Shown: positions 32,701 to 40,559 of the stretch, piece after piece
How the letters are laid out: the number at the start of each line of letters is the position of its first letter
How positions within the stretch are numbered: position 1 is the first letter of the stretch
Source: Legionellaceae bacterium UBA6148
Lineage (GTDB): Bacteria; Pseudomonadota; Gammaproteobacteria; Legionellales; Legionellaceae
DNA length: 64,000 bases
NCBI GenBank assembly: GCA_002423125.1
Contig: DIUW01000027.1
Span: 5,886 to 69,885, forward strand
Direction of reading: 5' to 3'
The notes under the pieces: model-generated
Database searches by the model: none
Told to the model about the DNA's origin: nothing
The model's input: only the letters and a program-made list of their open reading frames with translations
Position numbers and translations under genes: made by a program

Positions 32701-33266
32701 TCTCGTGTTTGCTGAATACGCTGTAGCGTTTCTCGACGACGTTCTTTATATTTAGAAACACCCGCCGCTTCTTCTAGATAAGCTCTCAAATCTTCGGGTT
32801 TGGCTTCTACAATTTGCGAAATTGTATTTTGGCCAATAATGGAATAACCCCGTGTGCCGGCACCTGTGCCTAGGAATAAATCGGTAATATCACGCCGGCG
32901 ACATCGACCACCATTCAGGAAATAAGACGATTCACCATCACGTGTCACTAAGCGTTTAATTGAAATTTCCTGATAACTCGCATACTGACCCGAAAATCGA
33001 CCGCTATTGTTATCAAACACTAATTCAACCGACGCCTGACCAATCGATTTACGCTGCGAAGATCCATTAAAAATGACATCCACCATGGATCCACCTCGCA
33101 ATGTCTTCGCCGATCCCTCGCCCATGACCCAACGCACCGCATCGATAATGTTGGATTTCCCACAGCCATTCGGGCCAACAACAGCAACCAGTTGGCTAGA
33201 AAATGGCACAACCGTTGGGTCGACAAACGACTTAAAGCCAGAGAGTTTTAATTGCTTTAATTGCAT
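29763..33266 (-). CDS. smc: Chromosome condensation ATPase SMC
   Basis: SMC loads on DNA with ScpA and ScpB to organise and segregate chromosomes. The N-terminal Walker A GPNGCGKSNIIDAVRWVMGE, two long glutamine-rich coiled coils (about 165-480 and 655-985), a hinge domain (about 500-640), the signature LSGGEKAMTAVAL and the Walker B LDEVDAPLDD are present. The length of 1167 is typical. It is the first gene of the long minus-strand run; zipA starts 28 nt after it. Possessing SMC rather than MukB is usual outside the enteric group. Confidence 0.97.
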   Translation of the reverse strand: MQLKQLKLSGFKSFVDPTVVPFSSQLVAVVGPNGCGKSNIIDAVRWVMGEGSAKTLRGGSMVDVIFNGSSQRKSIGQASVELVFDNNSGRFSGQYASYQEISIKRLVTRDGESSYFLNGGRCRRRDITDLFLGTGAGTRGYSIIGQNTISQIVEAKPEDLRAYLEEAAGVSKYKERRRETLQRIQQTRENLARVSDICRELESQLQRLERQASAASKYKSLKQDERECKSDVLALKWRFLTQEHEQKRAELSQLLLKHEEHQAALAKLTNQQVQLEAQRIESQDALQVIQTQFYQAANEVTRLQDLQQQQAREKQQLALDVSQVASDIQLAESQLQHDSASQQVCQDECHQLLSQTQFLKTMFEQRRQILNENQQQESIWNTKKQTIQSLVNQYQREVHVGQLKVQHIEQRRQDALVRLEKMEVERALCAVHEDDNALIALKEQQASAQEAYQQASAEQQSFSQHVDELKEQIRIIEQQLRSAQDEAQSLKSEHAALQASLQAALRDLTPQSSGLDVFDDRPRLVELLHVDEPWRSACEWVLGESLHAVTLESLDPLMLSLESFGGQRATFVTPLDTTEEVGVFPRLSDKITGFKPAWIHPLENVFIADSLEIARSWVPTLANHQSVITADGFWFGVGWVRVADFVAQDETSLLLRKKALATLHDALQLALERVNLLQQDRDRLHGLLLEKERCQQTSTKMRDEYQQTLSDLNTLCRNKQHIVEQASLQMQRLQTTLDELHLLLEDLVEERIRAEDTLTLAVRQSEDHEQQWQQLLIEKSKWDDAFAASRIETEEARTALHQAELQSNNAQLKAQQLSETILREQARLSTLNSRYITLQERYRHIDMPDHAQEAMLLQTIDQHHQLENELNHARQQLDSLQTQAREIQQSKLMVEQQASAVQADIIQRQLEEQSLIAHTDVLMESLSELEIDASLRIVHLPSDCTVEEREQQLQAIVEKIKRLGAVNLVAIDEYQTELARKTHLDEQSNDLNEAIATLESAIAKMDTETQTRLKETYDQVNTLFQALFPRLFGGGHARLQLTCDNLLEAGVVVMAQPPGKRNSTIHSLSGGEKAMTAVALVFAIFQLNPSPFCMLDEVDAPLDDLNVGRFCDLVKEMSQYVQFLLITHNKVTMELADHLIGVTMREPGVSRIVTVDVEQALSFTEME

Positions 33267-33351
33267 GGGATGAGGAAAGTAAGCGAATATTTTCGAATTA
33301 TAGCGTAGAACGTATGAATCCCCAAATAACGCAGCGCAGGCAAGATCATCG

Positions 33352-33377
33352 AGGTGATCGGGAGCTCCGGATCACCT
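33352..33377. terminator. Short hairpin between Ntn hydrolase and smc
   Basis: AGGTGATC and GATCACCT arms flank a near-palindromic GGAGCTCC centre, in the 120-nt gap downstream of the Ntn hydrolase gene. It probably separates that gene from smc. No T-tract is evident. Confidence 0.35.
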
Positions 33378-33386
33378 TGTCTCATC

Positions 33387-34481
33387 TTAAGAAATAGGCG
33401 CAGGCATAAAATCAAATGGCTTAGAGGGTTTTAAGCGTTTGGAAACATCTCCTGTATAAATCTCACCATTTTCTACGGCGAGACTGAGTACTGGAGAGCC
33501 GGGGGCGAAATTAATATGTTTTAGATTAACCCAAAAAATGTTGGGATACGTTGATGAGTCAAAATAATAAATCATGTTTTTTTGATCGGAAATCGTGCGC
33601 CATAAAGTGGATGCGATATTCGGTTTCTTAGGATCCACTATCCCTAAAGGTACGGAAACTGAACGCATAACGCCTAAGACGCCGGCAATAGCTTGATAAG
33701 TATAAGCTTGATCGGGTACTCCTTGGATATATTTTTTATCGGCTTGTTTTGGAAGGGATTGAATCCAATATGAGGCTCTGGCAAATCGATCGGCTGCTCG
33801 AATCGTTCCTGGCAAAAATACGGATCCATTAATTTCTTGCCAATATTCATTGATAGCTAATTGCTTACTGTATATAGGGGAGTTCGTCATAACTTGATAT
33901 TGGGAACCATGGTGAATAACCAGCTCACCCTGAACATATTCAAGAATAGCAGAATCTCCACTTGAATCAGATAACGATAAGTGAACTGTACTTGCTGATC
34001 CATTAGGCAAGTGAGGTGCGATAATTTGGAAAGAATTTTTTGACATCGCGTCTACTGCTTCATTGACCGTTGCAAAATTATCTAAGGCATACTGCCCCCA
34101 AAGACTGATTGATAAAGGGGGATGTCCTTCTTTTGCACTGCCGTAATCTGATTCAGCCAAATAAAGCATATTCATGACTAAGCCACGTTCATTCATTCCA
34201 TCTGCTGTTGCAAGATTATAAACCGAGGTGACGATTGAACCGTATTTTGACGTCCATTCCGGTGATTTAGGACCTGCCAATCCATTATGCTTTATCCCTT
34301 TTGGAAATACCCAGATGCTGGAATGCATGTTTTCCATCCAATCCATAGAGCGGCCAGTAATAACCAGATTATCAGAGCCTAAATAAACAGCTCGAGTGCA
34401 TGCATTGCTTATCGACATCGGGCTAAGTAATAACGCTGAGCATAGAAGTAAAGTTGTTTTTTTCAGGAAGCTTTTTTTCAT
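33387..34481 (-). CDS. Secreted choloylglycine hydrolase / penicillin V acylase-family amidase
   Basis: This Ntn hydrolase cleaves linear amide bonds (penicillin V, bile salts, or acyl-homoserine lactones in other bacteria). A signal peptide covers residues 1-27 (KK, hydrophobic stretch, SNA), and the next residue is the catalytic cysteine in CTRAVY, so signal cleavage would itself expose the N-terminal nucleophile. The conserved GRSMDWM follows, and WGQYALDNFATVNEAV further on. The length of 364 fits periplasmic members. The substrate cannot be told from sequence. It is preceded by palindromic repeats and stands alone. Confidence 0.87.
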   Translation of the reverse strand: MKKSFLKKTTLLLCSALLLSPMSISNACTRAVYLGSDNLVITGRSMDWMENMHSSIWVFPKGIKHNGLAGPKSPEWTSKYGSIVTSVYNLATADGMNERGLVMNMLYLAESDYGSAKEGHPPLSISLWGQYALDNFATVNEAVDAMSKNSFQIIAPHLPNGSASTVHLSLSDSSGDSAILEYVQGELVIHHGSQYQVMTNSPIYSKQLAINEYWQEINGSVFLPGTIRAADRFARASYWIQSLPKQADKKYIQGVPDQAYTYQAIAGVLGVMRSVSVPLGIVDPKKPNIASTLWRTISDQKNMIYYFDSSTYPNIFWVNLKHINFAPGSPVLSLAVENGEIYTGDVSKRLKPSKPFDFMPAPIS

Positions 34482-34674
34482 GACTCAATCCTTGAGTTTG
34501 TCTGTAACAATTATTGTTATTGTCTAAATGCGCGGAGAAATCACTATAATATACTGCCCCTTTTTAATATTCGCAATCAGTTGCTTTCTTTCAAGCACTC
34601 GATTGCAAAATGCATCACCCTTTGCAATTCCTAATGGAAAATAATTCATGAACAAATCTCTCGTGTAATCTTAC

Positions 34675-34738
34675 GCATTATAACTTACTCATTGGTAACT
34701 TACCATACGGTGAGTTACCAATGAGTAAGTTATAATGC
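34675..34738. repeat. 64-nt near-perfect palindrome
   Basis: Two 26-nt exactly complementary arms starting GCATTATAACTTACTC surround a 12-nt centre that can also pair. It sits in the 305-nt gap upstream of the Ntn hydrolase. A transcription terminator role is possible, but its length and its pairing with a second palindrome downstream suggest a small repeat element. Confidence 0.7.
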
Positions 34739-34755
34739 TGGGATAAGTTCTATGG

Positions 34756-34813
34756 TTGGAGTCTGGACAAGAATGCATGCGTCTTTTTGCATGTATTCTT
34801 GTCCAGACTCCAA
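34756..34813. repeat. 58-nt palindrome overlapping the start of an ATPase remnant
   Basis: Arms TTGGAGTCTGGACAAGAATG and its complement flank a short T-rich centre. The sequence is unlike the palindrome 17 nt upstream. The adjacent open frame begins inside the right arm, so this element may mark the breakpoint of the pseudogene. Confidence 0.7.
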
Positions 34814-35158
34814 TCTATTGTCGATATGGTGCTTAATCCCTCCGTGACATTAGATGAGGCGATGCAGATTGTCACAGAAAAGCTTGCACTAACCGAAAAT
34901 CATGAGGGGGCGTGGGCCGCTCTCGATGCAACACAAAAGGCTCTCGTTCGTATGTTAGCACACGATCCATCACTAAAACCCTTTAGCAAATCTGTGGTTT
35001 TAAAACTTCGTACCATCATTGGTATTGAATCTATAGAGGTTACTCACGTCCAACGAGCAATGACCAAACTCGCAAACATAGTGTTCAAGTCACCTCGTGA
35101 CACGTATGAGTTTGAAAATGAAGCTTTCGCACAGTGGGTCAGAACGCTTGCTGAATAG
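34787..35158 (+). pseudogene. C-terminal remnant of an ATPase-like protein
   Basis: The 123-residue frame begins inside a palindrome with no ribosome site. Residues 45-123 resemble the C-terminal winged-helix region of STAND/archaeal-type AAA ATPases ('ATQKALVRMLA', 'VFKSPRDTYEFENEAFAQWV'). No P-loop precedes it, so the ATPase core appears to be lost. It ends 2 nt before the next fragment. The family assignment is by recollection of the winged-helix ending and is modest. Confidence 0.5.
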
Positions 35159-35160
35159 CC

Positions 35161-35805
35161 ATGATTTTAGAAGGCGAGCCAGGCGCAGGTAAAAGCGAGC
35201 TGGTCTTAGAAGCACTTCGGGAAAACGGACTATCGGCACGTCAATTACAAGGCCCCCTTGAGCAACAGACCTCGGGCTTTTATCGTGTGCCTGTTAGTAC
35301 GCCGTTATCCGACAAAAAAGCCTTGTTGTGCAAAGCATTTTATGAAGGTTCGGTGGTGGTGATTGATGAAATCAACTCCTCCCCCATGATGGAGCGTTTT
35401 TTAAATGCTCTATTGATGGGGAATGTACCGGAAGATGACGCAATTAGTGCGCAAATTGCAGATTATAAAAAGGCATCGATAACGCCCAAACCAGGATTTT
35501 TACTCATCGGAACACAAAACTCCGCCCAGTTAAATGGGCGTAGAAAAGCCAGTGAAGCGCTTGCGCATCGCATGCATACGGTTCATCTACACCATTACAC
35601 ACACGCTGATTTGGTCGAGATTTTAACGACTAAAGGACTGCAGGAGTCTGTTGCTAAACCCATTGAAGAAGGCCTCCGCCGCTTCTCTCCTCGATCAACC
35701 GAAAATACTCAAGGCCATGAGCACTCACTTCAATTTCTTTTAAAGAAACTCAAAACTGAGTTTACACTCAACTCCGCAGTTTTTGACTGTCGTCCCGGAA
35801 TTTAG
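35161..35805 (+). pseudogene. Truncated AAA_5 (midasin/MoxR-like) ATPase fragment
   Basis: The frame encodes a Walker A (GEPGAGKSE) only 5 residues from its start, a Walker B (VVVIDEINS) near residue 74 and a sensor-1 region (LLIGTQNSAQ) near 118. These resemble AAA_5 modules that normally sit inside much larger proteins. The final residues and stop codon come from an imperfect palindrome (35785-35860), so the 3' end looks clipped. With the preceding fragment it forms a degraded ATPase locus. It could still be expressed as a short protein. Confidence 0.55.
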
Positions 35806-35860
35806 CAGGCCTTAACGAGCCTGCGAGTTTAGGTCTGCTTAATGTCCGGGATCCATTGTC
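35785..35860. repeat. 76-nt imperfect palindrome (REP-like)
   Basis: GACTGTCGTCCCGGAATTTA on the left pairs imperfectly with TAATGTCCGGGATCCATTGTC on the right (as reverse complement). It sits between the AAA fragment and the convergent dehydrogenase, overlaps the last codons of the fragment, and could act as a bidirectional terminator. Confidence 0.55.
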
Positions 35861-35882
35861 GCATTGGATGGGTGCCAAGCCT

Positions 35883-36932
35883 TTATTCTAAATTTAAAGA
35901 TTGCATATCAATAACGAAGCGGTATTTCACGTCACTTTTTAATACGCGTTCATACGCTTCATTAATTTTCTGAATCGGGATCATTTCAATATCGCAAGTA
36001 ATATTATGCTTACCGCAGTAATCCAACATTTCTTGAGTTTCTGCGATACCGCCAATCAATGAACCACTTAAATTTTTTCGACCATGAATCAAACTAAACG
36101 AAGCGACCTGATGGGGTGTTGGAGAAATTCCAAGCATGCATAACGTTTTTTCATGCTTTAACAGAGCAATATAAGCATCGATATCATGAGGAGCTGAGAC
36201 GGTATCAATAATAAAATCAAAGCTATTAAGGTGTTTTTTCATTTCACCCGTCTGTTTAGAAATAACCACTTCATCCGCACCCAATTTGATTGCATCGTCT
36301 TTTTTTTGCGGCGAGGTGGTAAATACAACAACATGCGCCCCAAATGATTTGGCGAATTTTACCGCCATATGCCCCAAACCACCCAAACCAATAATCCCTA
36401 CTTTATCATTTTTAACAATGCTCCAATGCTTCAAAGGGGAGTATGTTGTAATCCCTGCGCACAACAAGGGAGCTACTGCTTCTAATTTTAAATTTTTGGG
36501 TATTTTCAAGACAAATTTTTCATGGACAACAATTTGATTAGAGTAACCACCTTGAGTTACATTTCCATCAGCGTCCAGGCTGTTATAGGTAAATGTTGCA
36601 CCTTGATGACAAAACTGCTCTAAGCCATCGCTACAACAGGCACAATCCCCACATGAACCCACCATGCATCCGACACCAACAATGTCTCCCTCTCGATGAG
36701 ATTGAACGTTTGAACCTACCTTTTGAACGACCCCTACAATTTCATGACCAGGAACGAGCGGGTATTTTGCTCCTCCCCATTCATTACGAACGGTATGAAT
36801 ATCCGAGTGGCATACTCCGCAATACTGAATTTCAATCAGAATATCTGAATCACTGATTTCACGGCGGTAAAACTCATAACCGGTTAAAGGGGACTTCGCA
36901 TCGAAACCCGCATATCCTTTGGCTTTAATCAT
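35883..36932 (-). CDS. Zinc-dependent NADP alcohol dehydrogenase / aldehyde reductase (YahK type)
   Basis: This medium-chain dehydrogenase would reduce aldehydes with NADPH in the cytosol. The catalytic zinc site (CGVCHSD and GHEIVG), the four-cysteine structural zinc site (CGDCACCSDGLEQFC) and the Rossmann GLGGLGHMAVKFAK are intact. The length of 349 and the sequence style fit the cinnamyl-alcohol dehydrogenase/YahK subgroup. It stands alone, 70 nt downstream of the mannitol-type fusion gene on the same strand, so co-transcription is possible. Confidence 0.92.
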   Translation of the reverse strand: MIKAKGYAGFDAKSPLTGYEFYRREISDSDILIEIQYCGVCHSDIHTVRNEWGGAKYPLVPGHEIVGVVQKVGSNVQSHREGDIVGVGCMVGSCGDCACCSDGLEQFCHQGATFTYNSLDADGNVTQGGYSNQIVVHEKFVLKIPKNLKLEAVAPLLCAGITTYSPLKHWSIVKNDKVGIIGLGGLGHMAVKFAKSFGAHVVVFTTSPQKKDDAIKLGADEVVISKQTGEMKKHLNSFDFIIDTVSAPHDIDAYIALLKHEKTLCMLGISPTPHQVASFSLIHGRKNLSGSLIGGIAETQEMLDYCGKHNITCDIEMIPIQKINEAYERVLKSDVKYRFVIDMQSLNLE

Positions 36933-37002
36933 GTTTGCTCCTTATTGTAATTTTCTCAACAGTATCACGTAAAGGAGATCGAAGTTAATACGCGTCAAGT
37001 AA

Positions 37003-39291
37003 TTACGATGGTTCTTTTCGACATGGAGCAAGTAAGTACTCAAGATTGACATTTAATAAAAACGGGGTTGCATTAGGCATTGTGTAGCTTGTTCCATCCA
37101 ATCGTTTGCCATCAAAAGCCAAATATGCCCCGTTTTCTATTAAGTTTCCTTTACCCATCATGATACAACACGCTGCTCCAAACATAGAGTGCGAAAACAT
37201 AAGTACTTTTTTATCTTTGAGTTGTTCATTAAGCGCTTGCAAAGTATGCTTGGCACGTAATAAAACTTGACAAAAATTTTCTGCATCTCGCCATGTTCCA
37301 TGCACATCTTTCCCTGGGCATTTGACCAAAGCATGTTGTTTCTTATAAAAAGAATGAGCTTGATTTTCTGGGGGTATATCACAAACACGACGGTTTTCTA
37401 AAGAACCAAAAGACATTTCAGTAATACTTGATAACTCATGATATTTTTCTTCGAAACCGTTACGTTTCACGAAGGGAAGTCCTGTTGCTCTGGATCGTTC
37501 AAGCGGGCTATGAAAAATAATATCTGGAATCCACCCTTGATGTAACAGCTCATTTTCTAATTTAATTGCAGCATCAATAGCTTGTTGCTTTCCAAAGTCC
37601 GTTAGTTGATTGATCGGTGTATCCACATTGCCTTGAAAAATACGATTTTCATGATTTTTTTGATTCAATCTCAGCGCATTGTCATCAATAGAGCCATCAC
37701 TTTTAATTAAACCAGCATTTCCAAATGTTTCTCCATGCCGAACAAAAACCAATTCAAAATCTAAACGCATAGGTTCAAAATTTGATGCGTAAAAAATATT
37801 CCCCGAATGAGTATCAACACGTATTCCAATATTTCTTAAAGCCTGAGTAAGCAGATACCCCTTAGTTGCAAAAAAGTTCATTGTTCGAGGAATTATTTGT
37901 GTTGATTGACATGTCATTTCCTTATCTAATAACCGAATTTGTATTAATATTCGATGAATAAGATCGCTATCTGAAACAGGATTTAGTCTTTGATGAGCTT
38001 GACTAAGATCGACATCTTGGGCGCATAAAACATCAGCATAAGATTGTCTCATATTATATATTTCTTTCATTTTTATACACTCCGGGTTCAGTGGATCTTT
38101 ATCTTTTAAAGCATAGAGCACACCCGCAGCAATCCCTCGTTCTATCCCCGGAGAGTTTTCAACAAATCCCTGTTGTTTTTTTAGACGAAGCATACCAAAA
38201 ATTCTTCCATCTGGGCTTAGTTTTCGCAATGGATCTCGGCCAACTCGAATAACCGGATCGTTGTTGCTCATTAAACAACGTTCAAGAAATATGTTTTTAA
38301 TATCTTCTAAAGTACCTGCCTTTAACGTAGGGAAGTTTTTTTTTAAAATTGGTGCAATTTCAATATCCATTAGACAGGCAATATAGTTTACCATCCCTGG
38401 ATAGTTGATTCCTTGAGCAATCGTAATACAATTAAACAATGCACTTACCCAGGCTAGAATGGCATGTGGACCATTAATATACTTATCTTTTACTACAGCA
38501 AAAATATCTAAATCGTCCACCCCATTGATTGAAGAGAGCTCCGGATAACGATTGACAAATTTTTGAGGAGCATAAAGTTTAAAAGGTATTTCCGCATTAA
38601 AAAGTTTCAATGACAATTGATATCTGCTCATAACAGAAAAAATTTTATGGGGATCCTCTATTATTTCGTTGATCTCAGTTTCTAATGTTCCAGGAACATC
38701 AAAATCTTCCGATTTCATAACCATAAAAAGTTGCTTTTTTAATTCGTTTTTTACCACTTCAATGGGGATTTTACTCACAATCCTATCAGAAACAGTAGGG
38801 ACAAACTCTACATACTCCAAAATTTTACTTCTTTTTGTATCATCGGTAATTAATTCGCCTATTTTAAATGAAATAAACTCTCTAACGTATTCATCACAAT
38901 GATGGCGGTTCATTAAAACTAAAATTGTTAATTTTGATTTCGATTGCTCATACCGATTAATGAGCCCTTGAGCAATGCTTTCTGTGGATTCTTCAAATGC
39001 ATTTTGCGTTAAGCACATCGCTATGATTTCAGTTGAATCAGTATATAATTTGACTATGTCTGAATGGTTTCGTTGAATCATCGTTACATGACGAACAACC
39101 GTAACATCACCTTCAACTGCACCAATATGTTGCAAGCAAAACTGATGATTGCCATTTATTAACGCATTGAAAGTAATATCACTGGATGTCGCAATAATTT
39201 GATAGGGTTCAAGACCATTAGATCGGTTAATAACATCTGCCATTAATCCTAAACCAATATTTCCACCACCATGTATACCGAAAACTTTCAT
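37003..39291 (-). CDS. Mannitol-1-phosphate dehydrogenase-like / histidine phosphatase fusion
   Basis: Residues 1-430 form a polyol dehydrogenase of the mannitol family: GGGNIGLG nucleotide-binding loop at 8-15, VSDRIV at 167-172, the catalytic K-x4-N-x2-H at K268, N273, H276, and RVGRDPLRKLSPDGR at 349-363. Residues about 510-740 form a histidine phosphatase: FVRHGE at 516-521 with the phospho-accepting histidine, SPLERSRATG at 595-604 and the second histidine in MFSHSMFG. Together they could turn fructose-6-phosphate into mannitol-1-phosphate and then mannitol. The known bacterial fusion (Acinetobacter MtlD) uses a HAD phosphatase instead. A divergent Lrp gene lies 126 nt away. The substrate is inferred. 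Confidence 0.82.
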   Translation of the reverse strand: MKVFGIHGGGNIGLGLMADVINRSNGLEPYQIIATSSDITFNALINGNHQFCLQHIGAVEGDVTVVRHVTMIQRNHSDIVKLYTDSTEIIAMCLTQNAFEESTESIAQGLINRYEQSKSKLTILVLMNRHHCDEYVREFISFKIGELITDDTKRSKILEYVEFVPTVSDRIVSKIPIEVVKNELKKQLFMVMKSEDFDVPGTLETEINEIIEDPHKIFSVMSRYQLSLKLFNAEIPFKLYAPQKFVNRYPELSSINGVDDLDIFAVVKDKYINGPHAILAWVSALFNCITIAQGINYPGMVNYIACLMDIEIAPILKKNFPTLKAGTLEDIKNIFLERCLMSNNDPVIRVGRDPLRKLSPDGRIFGMLRLKKQQGFVENSPGIERGIAAGVLYALKDKDPLNPECIKMKEIYNMRQSYADVLCAQDVDLSQAHQRLNPVSDSDLIHRILIQIRLLDKEMTCQSTQIIPRTMNFFATKGYLLTQALRNIGIRVDTHSGNIFYASNFEPMRLDFELVFVRHGETFGNAGLIKSDGSIDDNALRLNQKNHENRIFQGNVDTPINQLTDFGKQQAIDAAIKLENELLHQGWIPDIIFHSPLERSRATGLPFVKRNGFEEKYHELSSITEMSFGSLENRRVCDIPPENQAHSFYKKQHALVKCPGKDVHGTWRDAENFCQVLLRAKHTLQALNEQLKDKKVLMFSHSMFGAACCIMMGKGNLIENGAYLAFDGKRLDGTSYTMPNATPFLLNVNLEYLLAPCRKEPS

Positions 39292-39417
39292 TATGAACCT
39301 CTTATTATTTATTGAACTTAAGATAAAAATGCTATCATGTTCAATTGAAAAATAAATTTCTTATTTTATTGCATTAAATTTCAAAAAAACTTTGATTTAT
39401 GGTTTCTGGAGCAATAT

Positions 39418-39930
39418 ATGAAAAAAAACACAATGGGTTCTAAAAATGAAGATGCTGAAGGCCTGTTGATGGATAAAACGGATATAAAAATTCTTAACTT
39501 GCTCCAAAAAAACAACCAGCTCACTAACCTAGAGTTAGCCGAGCTTATTAATTTATCCCCCCCACCCTGTTTGCGAAGAGTACGAAGATTGAGGGAGTGT
39601 GGCTTTATAACCAATGATGTGTCATTGATCGATCCATTTAAAGTAAAGCAACATCTTATTAGTTTCGTCAGTGTTTCTTTGGAAAAACAAGGGGATGACT
39701 TTTTGGCTAATTTCGAACGAAAAATGAATGAGTGCCCGGAGGTAAAGCAATGCTATTTTATTTCCGGAGAAGTTGATTATTTGTTGATGATTCATGTTGA
39801 AGATATTGCTATGTACAATGAATTTATTCGACGTGTTTTCGTAAATATCCCTAACATAAAATCGTTTAGAAGCAGTTTTTGTTTAAGCCGTGTCAAATAC
39901 GACACGTCGATTCTCTTAAAAGAGGCGTGA
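39418..39930 (+). CDS. Lrp/AsnC-family transcriptional regulator
   Basis: The N-terminal helix-turn-helix (DIKILNLLQKNNQLTNLELA and LSPPPCLRRVRRL, about residues 22-62) is followed by the ligand-binding RAM domain (VKQCYFISGEVDYLLMI near 108-125). The length of 170 is typical. GGAG lies 7 nt before the ATG at 39418; an internal ATG at 39469 would remove an unconserved extension. It diverges from the mannitol-type fusion gene and is followed 5 nt later by yadS, so it may control either. Lrp proteins usually sense amino acids. Confidence 0.93.
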   Translation: MKKNTMGSKNEDAEGLLMDKTDIKILNLLQKNNQLTNLELAELINLSPPPCLRRVRRLRECGFITNDVSLIDPFKVKQHLISFVSVSLEKQGDDFLANFERKMNECPEVKQCYFISGEVDYLLMIHVEDIAMYNEFIRRVFVNIPNIKSFRSSFCLSRVKYDTSILLKEA

Positions 39931-39935
39931 TTCAT

Positions 39936-40559
39936 GTGAGTGTTATATTTGTTTTTAGTATCTTGGGCCTTGTTGCATTTATGTTTTCTGGCGCTTTAGT
40001 CGCCATTAATAATAAAATGGATCTTGGAGGTGTGGTATTTTTGTCAGCGATCACAGGACTAGGAGGAGGGACCATACGTGACATATTGCTGAAATCACCT
40101 ATTTTTTGGATGCAATATAACGGATATATCTATCTTGCAGTAATGATTGGTGTTATTACATTCTGTTTTTATCATCCTCTCAAAAAACACATCTCTCGCT
40201 TGTTTTTTGAAAGGATGCTCGTTCTCTTTGATGTTTTGGGATCGGCATCATTTATGGTAATAAGCGTTTCTACTACACAACTTAATCATCAACCTCCAAT
40301 AACATCAATTGTATTAAGTGTAATCACGTGTATTGGAGGTGGTGTTCTACGAGACATTATTTGTGGCGAAACACCCATGGTTTTTAAAAATGAACTTTAT
40401 GCAACATCCGTTGCTCTTGGAAGTACGGTTTATATTGCCGTTGATCATTATAGTACTACGTGGGCAATAGTGTTGGCCTGCTCATTTTTAGCAGGCTTAA
40501 GATTTACAGCGATACATTTCAATTTAAATTTGCCAAGAAAGTCAAAATTGATTAATTAA
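39936..40559 (+). CDS. yadS: UPF0126 / TRIC-like membrane protein (YadS family)
   Basis: Seven hydrophobic segments in two related halves are visible, each half holding the family glycine motif: GLGGGTIRDILL near residue 40 and CIGGGVLRDIICGETP near 130. This is the UPF0126 family, structurally TRIC-type channels, proposed to move cations or glycine. The GTG at 39936 gives 207 residues, the E. coli YadS length; the longer frame overlaps lrp. It is coupled to the Lrp gene (5-nt gap), which fits amino-acid-responsive transport. Its end overlaps the convergent formyltransferase gene by 8 nt. Confidence 0.87.
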   Translation: MSVIFVFSILGLVAFMFSGALVAINNKMDLGGVVFLSAITGLGGGTIRDILLKSPIFWMQYNGYIYLAVMIGVITFCFYHPLKKHISRLFFERMLVLFDVLGSASFMVISVSTTQLNHQPPITSIVLSVITCIGGGVLRDIICGETPMVFKNELYATSVALGSTVYIAVDHYSTTWAIVLACSFLAGLRFTAIHFNLNLPRKSKLIN

